From: CAXBBB01 sp963841855
GTDB lineage: Bacteria; Bacteroidota; Rhodothermia; Rhodothermales; BA12
DNA length: 64,000 nucleotides
Reading direction: 5' to 3'
Assembly (NCBI GenBank): GCA_963841855.1
Contig: CAWJEJ010000004.1
Span: 496,001-560,000, forward strand
The translations under genes and the position numbers were made by a program. Shown here one piece after another: positions 45,041-54,733 of the stretch (position 1 is its first letter; each line of letters opens with the position of its first letter). The notes under the pieces are model-generated. The model was given only the letters and a program-made list of their open reading frames with translations, was not told the DNA's origin and ran no database searches.

Positions 45041-46492
45041 TTATTCGCGCGCCCAGACCTTCATCTTGTCGCGCATGTACGCCCTCGCGTTCTCGGCGGG
45101 AATGCGCTCCTGCTCGAGCGTGTCGCGGTCGCGGACGGTAATGGTTCCGAGCTCTCCGCCATCCTCGACCGTGTCGCCATCAATGGTCAAGCAGAACGGC
45201 GTTCCGGCTTCGTCCATGCGTCTATACCGCTTGCCGATTGAGCCTTTGTCGTCGTAGAACGTCGCCATGCCGTCGTCGCGCAGATCGGCTTCTAGTTTGG
45301 TCGCGAACTCGGCCATCGGGCCTTTCTTGATTAATGGGAAGACGGCGGCTGTAATGGGCGCCATGCGCGGATGGAAACGCATCACGACGCGCTCGTCGCC
45401 GCCCGTCGTGTCTTCGTCGTAGGCTTCGCAGAGCAGCATCAGAACCGTGCGGTCCAGCCCGACGCTCGTCTCGACGACGTAGGGGATGTAGCGCTCTTGC
45501 AGTTGCGGATCGAAATACTCCATCTTCTTGCCGCTGAACTCCTGGTGGCGGCTCAGATCGAAGTCCGTCCGGCTGTGGATGCCCTCAACTTCCTGCCAGC
45601 CCATCGGGTAGTCGTACTGCACGTCCTGGGCGGCGTCGGCGTAATGGGCGAGCTTTTCGTGGCCATGCCAGCGCAGTCTACTCTCGCGCACGCCGTTGCC
45701 GACGTGCCACGCCATCCGTTCCTCGCTCCACTTCTCGAACCACTCGGCCTGAGTGCCCGGAGCGCAGAAATACTGCATCTCCATCTGCTCGAACTCGCGC
45801 ATGCGAAAGATGAACTGCCGCGCGACGATCTCATTGCGAAACGCCTTGCCGATCTGCCCGATGCCAAACGGGACGCTCTGCCGCGTCGTCTCGCGCACGT
45901 TGTGGAAGTTGACGAAGATGCCCTGAGCCGTTTCGGGACGCAAATACACCTTGTTTTCGCTGTCCGATGCCGGGCCTACGTGCGTCGAGAACATCAGGTT
46001 GAACTGCCGCACATCGGTCCAGTCGAACGCGCCGCTGTCGGGCGACTTGATCTCGGCGTCCATGATGATTGCGTGCAAGCCGGATGGCATGTCGTCCGAG
46101 TTGAGCGCTGCGACCAAGCGCTCGTAAACCGCATCGGCCTGCTCGTCCTTGCCCTTCTTGCGCAGCTTCTCGATGTGGCCTTCGATGAGCTGGTCGGCAC
46201 GGTACCGCATCTTCGACTGCTTATCGTCGATGAGCGGATCGCTGAACGCGTCTACGTGGCCCGACGCTTTCCAGACCGTCGGGTGCATCAGAATCGACGC
46301 GTCCAAGCCTTCGACATCGGCGCGCCCGCGCACGACCGAATTCCACCAGCGGTCCTTGACGTTGCGCTTGAGTTCGACGCCGAGCGGTCCGTAGTCGTAC
46401 GTCGCCGCCAACCCACCGTAAATGTCGGACGAGGGAAACAGGAAGCCGCGGCGCTTGCACAGCGAAACGATGGTGTCGAGCATGACGGACAT
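45041..46492 (-). CDS. glyS: glycyl-tRNA synthetase (class II, homodimeric type)
   Basis: 483 residues. Charges tRNA-Gly. It has the class II layout of the alpha-2 type: LCKRRGFLFPSSDIYGGLAA and YDYGPLGVELKRNVKDRWW at the N terminus, motif 2 with RNEIVARQFIFRMREFEQME, YLRPETAQGIFVNF, GWQEVEGIHSRTDFDLSRH, and the anticodon-binding domain with FHPRMAPITAAVFPL and GSIGKRYRRMDEAGTPFCL. Length is as expected. TACCTTTC about 45 bases upstream is one base off the -7 consensus. Confidence 0.95.
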   Translation of the reverse strand: MSVMLDTIVSLCKRRGFLFPSSDIYGGLAATYDYGPLGVELKRNVKDRWWNSVVRGRADVEGLDASILMHPTVWKASGHVDAFSDPLIDDKQSKMRYRADQLIEGHIEKLRKKGKDEQADAVYERLVAALNSDDMPSGLHAIIMDAEIKSPDSGAFDWTDVRQFNLMFSTHVGPASDSENKVYLRPETAQGIFVNFHNVRETTRQSVPFGIGQIGKAFRNEIVARQFIFRMREFEQMEMQYFCAPGTQAEWFEKWSEERMAWHVGNGVRESRLRWHGHEKLAHYADAAQDVQYDYPMGWQEVEGIHSRTDFDLSRHQEFSGKKMEYFDPQLQERYIPYVVETSVGLDRTVLMLLCEAYDEDTTGGDERVVMRFHPRMAPITAAVFPLIKKGPMAEFATKLEADLRDDGMATFYDDKGSIGKRYRRMDEAGTPFCLTIDGDTVEDGGELGTITVRDRDTLEQERIPAENARAYMRDKMKVWARE

Positions 46493-46634
46493 GGAATGGG
46501 GCGATTCGGGAGCGATAGGAGATCCGAAAGGTAGCCCGGGGATGCGCGGCGCAGAGTGAAAAGCGCTCGACCCAGCACGCCGGGCCTCTTAATAACGAGG
46601 GGATACGTCTAGGCCCGCTCGATCATCGCGCGCC

Positions 46635-46936
46635 CCATCAGACCGGCCTCAGACGGTCCGGCGAAAAGATGCAGAGCAGAGAGAGCGTCCGAAATCGTCC
46701 TGTCTGAGCGAGCCTGCGAGTGAGTTTGGACGATTTCAGCGACCGCAGCGCCGCATCAGCCGGAGCGACATTAGCCTTGATCTTTTGCTTCCTTGCGATC
46801 AAGCGAAAAGAAGGCCCCGCGCAGCGGAAGCGGAAAGAACTGAGGCCCGTTCTAGCTTGAGAAGCAGTTGTGGACGGACGAACAGCCACCAGTGGGGTCG
46901 GAGATTGCCACGTCGCTGCGCTCCTCGCAATAGCAC
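46635..46936. repeat. composite intergenic repeat: family B (46635-46815) joined to family A (46900-46936)
   Basis: Read on the minus strand this gap starts with family A (attgcgaggagcgcagcgac) and then, after about 85 bases, family B, with the landmarks AAAGATCAAGGCT, GAAATCGTCCAAACTC and CAGACAGGACGATTTC, ending in GCCGGACCGTCTGAGGCCGG. The same A-then-B order recurs on the plus strand at 52983-53322. A short open frame within B (LRSLKSSKLTRRLAQTGRFR) is probably not a gene, only the repeat translated. Confidence 0.7.
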
Positions 46937-47175
46937 AAAGGGGGAGGATGCAAGCAACCCGATAGGGCGCAGAACTCCACTCGCTCGCGTGCGATGCTGC
47001 CCGATTCCACAGTCCCTCACCGGGTGGAGTTGCAACATGGGCACAGCGATGCCGAAACGCCCGCCCTACTCTCTATCGTTTCTCGTCACTGTCCGGCAGG
47101 CTCCTGTTCGTGCGTACTCCGCGCAGCAGCCGCCTCCCGATCATGTCCCGTTCCCCCTCGTCGCCTCCCACCCGC

Positions 47176-47607
47176 ATGCAATTCGCCGGAATCACCGCAC
47201 AACTCGAAGAGCGCTACGGCTCAGCCGCGCGCGAAGTGTCCGAAGGGCACTGGGTCTTCGAGGTCGGGACGGCGTCGACGCGCAGCCAGGTGGTGCACCT
47301 GATCTTGAAGGCGCGCACCGAGAACGGGCAGGACATCTCGCGCATCGTGGCCAACAGCCCCGTCGGGCCGCTGCCTCCGCGCTACGACCTGGAGCGCCTG
47401 CTCCGCCGCAACGCCCAACTCGACGTAGGCGCGATCTGCGTCGAAGACTTCCGCGACGATACGGGCCACACGACGGTCTATCTCACCATTCGCGCCTCGC
47501 AACTGATGCGGACGGCCGACTTCGCCGAAGTCTGGGAGATGGTCGACATCGTCGCGCGCATCGCCGATCAGCTCGAACGCGAGATCTACGCGACCGATCA
47601 GCACTAG
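47176..47607 (+). CDS. hypothetical soluble protein (143 residues), YbjN/CesT-like in shape
   Basis: Starts at the ATG at 47176 (MQFAGITAQLEERYGSAARE); starts further up add an unlikely Ser/Pro-rich piece. The pattern is helix, strands (GHWVFEVGTASTRSQVVHLI; DISRIVANSPVGPLPPRYDL), LRRNAQLDVGAICVEDFRDD, then a long C-terminal helix (EVWEMVDIVARIADQLEREI). This is the order found in YbjN/type III chaperone-like folds, but no family match is certain. It is 46 bases upstream of a membrane-protein gene and probably works with it. Confidence 0.55.
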   Translation: MQFAGITAQLEERYGSAAREVSEGHWVFEVGTASTRSQVVHLILKARTENGQDISRIVANSPVGPLPPRYDLERLLRRNAQLDVGAICVEDFRDDTGHTTVYLTIRASQLMRTADFAEVWEMVDIVARIADQLEREIYATDQH

Positions 47608-47653
47608 ACTACCTCCTCCTGCTTCCCACCTTTGATACCGATCCATCCTCACT

Positions 47654-48754
47654 ATGGCTGACCTTTTTTACCGCGCCGGCAAAGGCCGATTCTTGCGCAA
47701 CGAAAACGGCGTCAAGCGCTACGCCGAAAGTGGCCTGAGCGACCTGCTCGTGCGCACGACCAAGCGCTCGGCCAAGTACCGCGAGACGAACGAGAACCTG
47801 CTCGTCGAGAAGGCCAACCTGCGCATGCGCAATACCGAATTGGCCGAGCAGCCGATGCTCGACGGCAGCGAGTATTTCAGCGTCCGCCGTAGGATCCGCA
47901 TCAACACGGCGATCATCGTCGCGTCGGTCGTGGCGGGCATCTTCCTCTCGTTCGTGTCGATCTCGGCGTTTCTCAACGAGACGACCGGAATAGACGGCTG
48001 GGTGCGTACGCTGGCCGCGCTGGTTTTCGCGGTCGTCCTCGTAGGCGGCGGGCTGATCGTGACCGAGCGGCTGATCGAATCGCTGATTCCGCGCCGCACG
48101 TTCCGCGCCGAGAACCGTGGCGGCGAAAGCCCCAAAGCCGTCGCCTGGCTGTGGGCGCTGCTGCTCGTCGCCATCGAAATCGCCATCTTCGCCCTCGCCG
48201 ACGTGCGCGCTGCCCAGCTGAGTGCACAGACCGGACACGACGCGCTCTACTTGGGCTTCGTCGTCTTCGCGATGATCATGCCCATCGTCGCCGGAACGAT
48301 TCGGTGGGACGCCATGCGTTTCGTCGACGTGTTCGAAACGACCCAAGCCTTTAGAGGCACCGAGGATCGCCTGGCGCAGATCGACTCTCTTCTCCAGCAG
48401 AACGGTGAGTTCGAGAGCAACTTCTATAAGGTCAAGCTGCTCGAAGTGTGGAACGACATCAACGAGTTCAAGACGCACAAGGACAACTTCAACGAGAAGA
48501 AAGGCATCGTCGAGACCATCGACGGCCACTTCGTCCAGTCGTTCGACCAGTTCCAGGCCGAAGCGAGCAAGCGCTACGACAACGACATCCGCGACCTCAC
48601 CAGCAAGTCGATGCGCCGCCTCGATGCCACGCCCGGAGGCAACAAGGGCGGCTCCAAGCTCGACGCGTTCTCCCTACGCCCCAGCGATGCGCCCAAACCG
48701 ACGGCCAAGGAAGTCGACGATCGCCCCAAGATGACGGCTCGCCCCGTCCGCTAA
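47654..48754 (+). CDS. hypothetical membrane protein (366 residues) with cytoplasmic coiled-coil ends
   Basis: The N-terminal ~75 residues are charged and helical, followed by four hydrophobic segments (IIVASVVAGIFLSFVSISAF; TLAALVFAVVLVGGGLIVTE; AVAWLWALLLVAIEIAIFAL; ALYLGFVVFAMIMPIVAGTI). A long charged helix region follows (SLLQQNGEFESNFYKVKLLE; EFKTHKDNFNEKKG) and a Lys/Pro-rich tail. No family recognised. Pairing with the preceding small soluble protein and a terminator right after suggests a two-gene unit. Confidence 0.65.
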   Translation: MADLFYRAGKGRFLRNENGVKRYAESGLSDLLVRTTKRSAKYRETNENLLVEKANLRMRNTELAEQPMLDGSEYFSVRRRIRINTAIIVASVVAGIFLSFVSISAFLNETTGIDGWVRTLAALVFAVVLVGGGLIVTERLIESLIPRRTFRAENRGGESPKAVAWLWALLLVAIEIAIFALADVRAAQLSAQTGHDALYLGFVVFAMIMPIVAGTIRWDAMRFVDVFETTQAFRGTEDRLAQIDSLLQQNGEFESNFYKVKLLEVWNDINEFKTHKDNFNEKKGIVETIDGHFVQSFDQFQAEASKRYDNDIRDLTSKSMRRLDATPGGNKGGSKLDAFSLRPSDAPKPTAKEVDDRPKMTARPVR

Positions 48755-48772
48755 CCCAAGCAGTGAATCTGT

Positions 48773-48803
48773 AGCCCGCCAGGTCTTCGCGACTTGGCGG
48801 GCT
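48773..48803 (+). terminator. intrinsic terminator
   Basis: AGCCCGCCAGGTC (48773-48785) pairs with GACTTGGCGGGCT (48791-48803), with one G-T pair, across the loop TTCGC, and TTCTGCTTTCT follows. It closes the unit of the 143- and 366-residue proteins. Confidence 0.85.
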
Positions 48804-48828
48804 TTCTGCTTTCTCCCCTCCCCTGCTT

Positions 48829-49101
48829 ATGAACTACGGCTGGCCCGACCTCGTTGGTAACATCGGCGTGGCTGCGATTTTGCTGACCTACCTCGCCCTC
48901 CAGCTCGAACGAGTCGATTCCCGCGGATTGGCTTACTCGGTCGCCAACGCATGTGGAGCGTCTCTCATTCTCGTCTCGCTCGCGTTCGACTTCAACCTGT
49001 CGGCAGCGATCGTCGAAGGGTCTTGGGTGCTCATCAGCCTGTTCGGTATTGGGCGAGCGGTCCGCAATCGCAGAAGCGAATCGGGCAGCGTCGCCGAGTA
49101 G
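48829..49101 (+). CDS. CBU_0592-family small membrane protein
   Basis: 90 residues with three hydrophobic segments (LVGNIGVAAILLTYLALQLE; AYSVANACGASLILVSLAFD; AIVEGSWVLISLFGIG). The first segment with its NIG...LLTYLALQL pattern and the LNLSA-like DFNLSAAIVEG match the CBU_0592 domain. Role unknown. It is convergent with radC, 3 bases apart. Confidence 0.75.
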   Translation: MNYGWPDLVGNIGVAAILLTYLALQLERVDSRGLAYSVANACGASLILVSLAFDFNLSAAIVEGSWVLISLFGIGRAVRNRRSESGSVAE

Positions 49102-49104
49102 CGC

Positions 49105-49860
49105 CTACATCAGCCCACGCTCGGCCAGACTCGTGTATCCGGCTCCGGCGATGATGACGTGGTCGTGGACCGGGATGCCCATCAGCTTGCCCGCCTCGAC
49201 GAGCTGCTTGGTGATCGCTACGTCCTCTCGGCTAGGTTCGGGGTTGCCCGACGGGTGGTTGTGCATGCAAATGATCGCGGCGGCGTTGTCCAGCATGGCG
49301 CGGCGGAAGACCGATCGCGGCTCGACGATGCTCGCGGCCAGACCGCCCGTCGTCAGCGACTGGTAGCCCGTAATGACGTTGGCTGTGTTGAGCAGGACGA
49401 TCCAAAACTCCTCGACCGGTTTGTCGCGCAGCATCGGCCCAAAATGGTTGGCGACATCGGCCGGGCTCGTCACCTGAATCCGCTCCTCGCTCGACCGCCC
49501 CGTCTCGACGCGCCGCCCGATCTCGAACGCCGCCGCCAGCTGCGCCGCCTTTGCCGGTCCGATGCCGACGAGTTTGGTTAGCTCTCGTACTTCGCGCTTC
49601 GAAATCCGAAACAGCGACCCGAACGACCTACCGAGCGCCCGCCCCAGATCGACTGCCGACACGGGTCCATTCTTCGTCGTCGTGCCCGATCCGAAGATTA
49701 GCGCCACCAGTTCGGCATCCGACAGCTGCGAAGCGCCACGCGCCAGCAGCTTCTCGCGCGGACGCTCGCCCTCGGCCCAGGTATGGATCGCCGAATTGTA
49801 GTTGATGTCGGGCTCGCAGGTCGGGTCGAAGGCGTCGGTGGGCTGGGTGCGGGGTGGCAT
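49105..49860 (-). CDS. radC: RadC-family JAB-domain protein (DNA repair protein RadC)
   Basis: 251 residues. An N-terminal UPF0758/HhH region (ERPREKLLARGASQLSDAEL; KLVGIGPAKAAQLAAAFEIG) is followed by a JAB1/MPN-like metal domain with IICMHNHPSGNPEPSREDVA (HxH...S...D) and PVHDHVIIAG. The usual length is 220-250. The domain looks like a metallopeptidase, but the function is not settled despite the name. Divergent from the monooxygenase gene. Confidence 0.9.
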   Translation of the reverse strand: MPPRTQPTDAFDPTCEPDINYNSAIHTWAEGERPREKLLARGASQLSDAELVALIFGSGTTTKNGPVSAVDLGRALGRSFGSLFRISKREVRELTKLVGIGPAKAAQLAAAFEIGRRVETGRSSEERIQVTSPADVANHFGPMLRDKPVEEFWIVLLNTANVITGYQSLTTGGLAASIVEPRSVFRRAMLDNAAAIICMHNHPSGNPEPSREDVAITKQLVEAGKLMGIPVHDHVIIAGAGYTSLAERGLM

Positions 49861-49993
49861 GGCATGCGGGGTGTTGATCAGGCTAGACCCGCAGAACCAG
49901 CGAGCATAACCCTGAACAGAGAAGGCGGGCGGATCCCGGCGCGGCGGCGCGGCTTACCACACGCTCTTTCTATCTCCGATCCACCCAGCCGCT

Positions 49994-51464
49994 ATGGAGC
50001 ACCTTGACGTACTGATCGTCGGCGCGGGCATTTCGGGCGTCGGAGCGGCCTACTACTTGCAGCGCGATCATCCCGGGCGGACGTTTGCGATTCTCGAAGC
50101 GCGCGGGGCGACGGGCGGCACGTGGGATCTGTTTCGCTATCCCGGCATCCGCTCGGACTCGGACCTGCACACGTTCGGCTACGAGTTTCGTCCGTGGACG
50201 GCCGATCAATCCATCGCCCAGGCGCCCGCGATTCTCGACTACGTCAGGCAAACGGCGTCAGAGCATGGCATCGACGGCAAGGTGCGGCTGCACCACAAAG
50301 TCGTCTCCGCGTCATGGTCGACGGATCATGCGCGGTGGACGGTCGATGTCGAGCGAACGGATACCGGCGAGCGGACGCAGCTAGGGGCGACGTGGTTGTT
50401 CTGCGCGGGCGGATACTACCGATACGATCAAGGCTACACGCCGCATTTCGAGGGGCGCGAGCGGTTCGAGGGCGCCATCGTCCACCCGCAGCACTGGCCC
50501 GACGATCTGGACTGGGCGGGCAAGCGCGTCGTCGTGATCGGCAGCGGGGCGACGGCGGTCACGCTCGTTCCGGCGATGGCGGAGACGGCCGCGCACGTGA
50601 CGATGCTCCAGCGCACGCCCTCCTACGTCCTCCCCGTGCCCACCGTCGATCCGCTGACTCGGCTCGCGCGCAAGCTCCTTCCGCCCGACCAGGCGCACGC
50701 CTTGATGCGGCGCAAGAACATCGTTCAGCAGCGCGCCGTGTGGTGGTTCTGCCAGCGCTTCCCCCATACTGCACGTCGGCTCATTCGGTGGCTCAACGTG
50801 CAGCAGCTGCCCGATGGCTACCCGGTCGACGAGCACTTCAACCCACCCTACGATCCGTGGGACCAGCGCCTGTGCATCGTCCCTGACGGCGACCTGTTTC
50901 GGTCGATCCGCGAGGGCAACGCGTCGGTCGTCACCGAGCACGTCGACACGTTTACCGAGAAGGGCGTGCTGCTGAAATCAGGGCGAGAACTCGACGCCGA
51001 CGTGATCGTGACGGCGACGGGACTCAACCTGCTGCCGTTTGGCGGTATCGCGCTGACCGTCGACGGCGAGCGCGGTCCATCTGCCCGACACGTTCACGTT
51101 CAAAGGGTTGATGCTCAGCGGCGTGCCCAACTTCTGCGCCGCCATCGGCTACACGAGCGTGTCGTGGACGCTCAAAATCGGCCTGCTCTGCACCCACTGG
51201 TCGCGCCTGCTCAGCTACATGGACGCGCACGACTACACCATCTGCCGCCCTATCGTGGACGACCTCGACATGCCGACGCGCCCGCTCCTCGACTTCGGAG
51301 CGGGCTACGTTCAGCGGTCCATAGACGAGCTTCCCAAGCAGGGCGACCGCTTTCCGTGGCTCATGCCCGTCGACTTCCAGACCGACTCCAAGACGCTTGG
51401 AACAGGACGCGTGGACGACGAGCACCTGCACTTTTCGAACGCGACAGAGGATCAGGCGAGATGA
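49994..51464 (+). pseudogene. Baeyer-Villiger-type flavin monooxygenase, frameshifted near codon 360
   Basis: An FAD-binding Rossmann motif (LIVGAGISGVGAAYYLQRD) opens the protein. FEGAIVHPQHWP is the FxGxxxHxxxWP Baeyer-Villiger fingerprint, and VVIGSGATAVTLVP is the NADPH-binding motif. At 51071-51077 (GCGCGGTCC) the frame is lost. The neighbouring frame gives VHLPDTFTFKGLMLSGVPNF and runs to TGA at 51464. Removing one G rejoins both into a normal ~490-residue enzyme. As read, the N-terminal frame runs on into the SDR gene and falsely suggests a fusion. Likely an NADPH- and FAD-dependent ketone/aldehyde oxygenase. Confidence 0.8.
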
Positions 51465-52315
51465 GCAGACTGGCCGGAAAAGTCGCCGTCGTGACAGGTG
51501 CCGGATCGGGCATCGGGCGCGCGCTGGCGATGGAGCTTGCGCGGCGCGGCGCGCGGCTGGCGCTGTCGGACATCGACGAGGCATCGCTCGCAGAAACGGC
51601 CGATCAGGCGAGCGCAATCGTTGCCGACGTTCACGCTGCCACACTCGACGTGAGCGATGAGGCGGCGTTTGGGGACTACGCGCAGTCGGTCGCTGATCGT
51701 TTTGGCGTCGTCCACCAACTCTACAACAACGCGGGCATCGGCGGACTGGCGCGACCTCTGACCAGTTTGGACATGGGCGACTTCGAGCGCGTGCTAGGCG
51801 TCAACCTGTGGGGTGTGATCCATGGCACGCGCGCGTTTATGCCGCACCTGATTGCGTCGGGCGATGGGCACGTGATCGCGCTGAGCAGCCTCAACGGCTT
51901 CATGGGGCAAGCCTACATGACAGCGTACTGTGCGTCCAAATTCGGCGTGCGCGGTTTCGCCGAGGCGCTCCGAGCCGAGATGCGAGCCGAGCGTCACCCC
52001 GTCCGCGTGACGGTCGTCCACCCCGGCGGCGTGCAGACGAACATCTCGAACGCGGCGCTGGCCAGGACGGTCGGCTTGACGGCGGCTGAGCAGCGGCGAG
52101 CCGAACATCGCACCCAGATCTACAACGAAAAGCTGTTTCGCACGACGCCCGAACGCGCGGCCCACGTCATCGTCAGCGGCGTCGAAGCCGGACGCGGGCG
52201 CATCCTCGTCGGCGGCGATGCCCGAGCAGTTGACCTGGGCGTGCGCCTGTTTCCGACGTTCTACTCGCGCGTCGTGGCGTGGTGGGAACGGCGGATGTTC
52301 GGAGAGGCATCGTGA
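51461..52315 (+). CDS. short-chain dehydrogenase/reductase
   Basis: 284 residues. The start at 51461 overlaps the monooxygenase stop (ATGA). It has the NAD(P) motif VVTGAGSGIGRALA, NNAGIGG, a serine in IALSSLNGFMG, and the active site YCASK with conserved Tyr and Lys, followed by VVHPGGVQTNI. Classical SDR with a C-terminal extension. Coupled with the Baeyer-Villiger enzyme it could supply or remove alcohol/ketone intermediates. Such pairs are common in steroid, terpene or alkane-derivative metabolism; the substrate is unknown. Confidence 0.88.
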   Translation: MSRLAGKVAVVTGAGSGIGRALAMELARRGARLALSDIDEASLAETADQASAIVADVHAATLDVSDEAAFGDYAQSVADRFGVVHQLYNNAGIGGLARPLTSLDMGDFERVLGVNLWGVIHGTRAFMPHLIASGDGHVIALSSLNGFMGQAYMTAYCASKFGVRGFAEALRAEMRAERHPVRVTVVHPGGVQTNISNAALARTVGLTAAEQRRAEHRTQIYNEKLFRTTPERAAHVIVSGVEAGRGRILVGGDARAVDLGVRLFPTFYSRVVAWWERRMFGEAS

Positions 52316-52965
52316 CAGAAGCCCGAGCGCAAGTAGCCCGCGTGTGGTGGGGCGTTCTGGTGGCGGTCGTCGCACTGTCCGTTCCGCTGGATTTGGTGTC
52401 GTTCGTTCAGACTGGCGACGGCGACGCAGGCATCGGCGCGCTGATTCTGCGACACCTGAGCTACTTCACGATGCAGAGCAATCTGCTCGTCCTCGCCGCC
52501 GCGCTTCCGCTCGTCCGCGACCCGCACCGCGACGGACCGGCTTGGCGCGCCGTCCGGCTGGCCTCGCTGCTCGGCATCACGATCACGGCGCTGGTGTTCA
52601 TCCTGATCCTCGCGCCCGATTATCACCCCGAAGGTATCGGCCGCTTCACGAACGTCGGTCTGCACTACGTCTCGCCCGCGATGGCGATCGGCGGCTGGTC
52701 GTTATTTGGTCCGAGAGAGTCGGCGAGTCGCACGGCGGTCCTGCCTGTTCTAGCGTGGCCACTGCTGTGGACCATCTGGACGCTGATTCACGGCGCCGCA
52801 ACAGGCTGGTATCCCTACGGCTTCCTCGACGTGAACGCGCTGGGCTATCCGATCGCGCTGCGCAACGTGGCGATCATCACCGCCATCGCCGTGGCTCTGC
52901 TCTACGCATTTCGCGCCGCGGATCGCTGGCTTCCGCACGGAGACGAGCCGGTCGAACAACGCTAA
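52312..52965 (+). CDS. Pr6Pr-family membrane protein
   Basis: 217 residues from the GTG at 52312, which overlaps the SDR stop (GTGA). About six hydrophobic segments, with the family-typical LRHLSYFTMQSNLLVLAAAL after the first loop, and WTLIHGAATGWYPYGFLDVN near the end. This matches the Pr6Pr/FAR-17a-like group of integral membrane proteins. Probably co-translated with the monooxygenase and SDR; role unclear. Confidence 0.82.
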   Translation: MTEARAQVARVWWGVLVAVVALSVPLDLVSFVQTGDGDAGIGALILRHLSYFTMQSNLLVLAAALPLVRDPHRDGPAWRAVRLASLLGITITALVFILILAPDYHPEGIGRFTNVGLHYVSPAMAIGGWSLFGPRESASRTAVLPVLAWPLLWTIWTLIHGAATGWYPYGFLDVNALGYPIALRNVAIITAIAVALLYAFRAADRWLPHGDEPVEQR

Positions 52966-52982
52966 GCCCGCTGACCTCCTTG

Positions 52983-53322
52983 GTCATTGCGAGGAGCGGA
53001 GCGTCGTGGCAATCTCCGTGCGTTGCAGCAACCGCTAACGCCCAAGGCACCTCGAGACTGCCAGCAACGTGGTATGCGATGCCTCTTGCGCCGCTCAGAG
53101 TGATGCCCGCGTTTCCTCATAGCAACGCCCCTCCCCTGGATCATTCGTCCTTTGGACTTGACACAAAAGGACCAAAAGGTCAAGGCTGGATCCGCTTCGG
53201 CTGACGCTCCACTGCGGCTCGCTAGAATCGTCCAAGCTCGCTGACGCTCAAACAGGACGATTTTGGCCGCTCACCTCCGTTCTGCGTCCGAGCGCCGAAC
53301 CGGAGTCAGGCCGATGTTGAGG
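52983..53322. repeat. composite intergenic repeat: family A (52983-53018) then family B (53160-53322)
   Basis: The 386-base gap between the Pr6Pr gene and rho holds family A (gtcattgcgaggagcggagc), about 140 bases of unassigned sequence, then family B with the landmarks CCAAAAGGTCAAGGCT, GAATCGTCCAAGCTCG, CAAACAGGACGATTTT and GCCGAACCGGAGTCAGGCCG. Same order and landmarks as at 46635-46936 (opposite strand). No gene is apparent. Confidence 0.7.
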
Positions 53323-53351
53323 AGTAGTCCTCATGCGTCCAGTGGCTGGCA

Positions 53352-54470
<1,119 letters not shown>

Positions 54471-54733
54471 GTAGCGGAGAGACGAGGAGGACGCGGCGCG
54501 CAGGGCGAAACGTCGAAGAGGTCGAGAGCGGACGCACGCGCGTCAACGTCCTCGACGAGGTCGAGTTGGGAGATCGCCGCCTGTATCGCAATCGCTCAGG
54601 CCAGCGGATTCTGGGTCGGCACCTCGCCGCGCCTGTTGCCCCTTAGGCGAGCGCGTAACTGGGAGGTGTCAGACCAGCGGAACGACCGTAAAATACGTCG
54701 GGTTTCCACCTTGCCCCTCACGCTTCCCAACTG

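Noticed and set aside
46638..46889. Small protein with LRSLKSSKLTRRLAQTGRFR
   Set aside because: It lies inside dispersed repeat B, and the second copy at 53160-53322 does not preserve a reading frame; treated as translated repeat.
49994..52315. A single 773-residue flavin monooxygenase-SDR fusion protein
   Set aside because: The residues between codons ~360 and 489 have no enzyme-like sequence, while the adjacent frame there encodes the true monooxygenase C terminus and ends with an ATGA overlap to a good SDR start.
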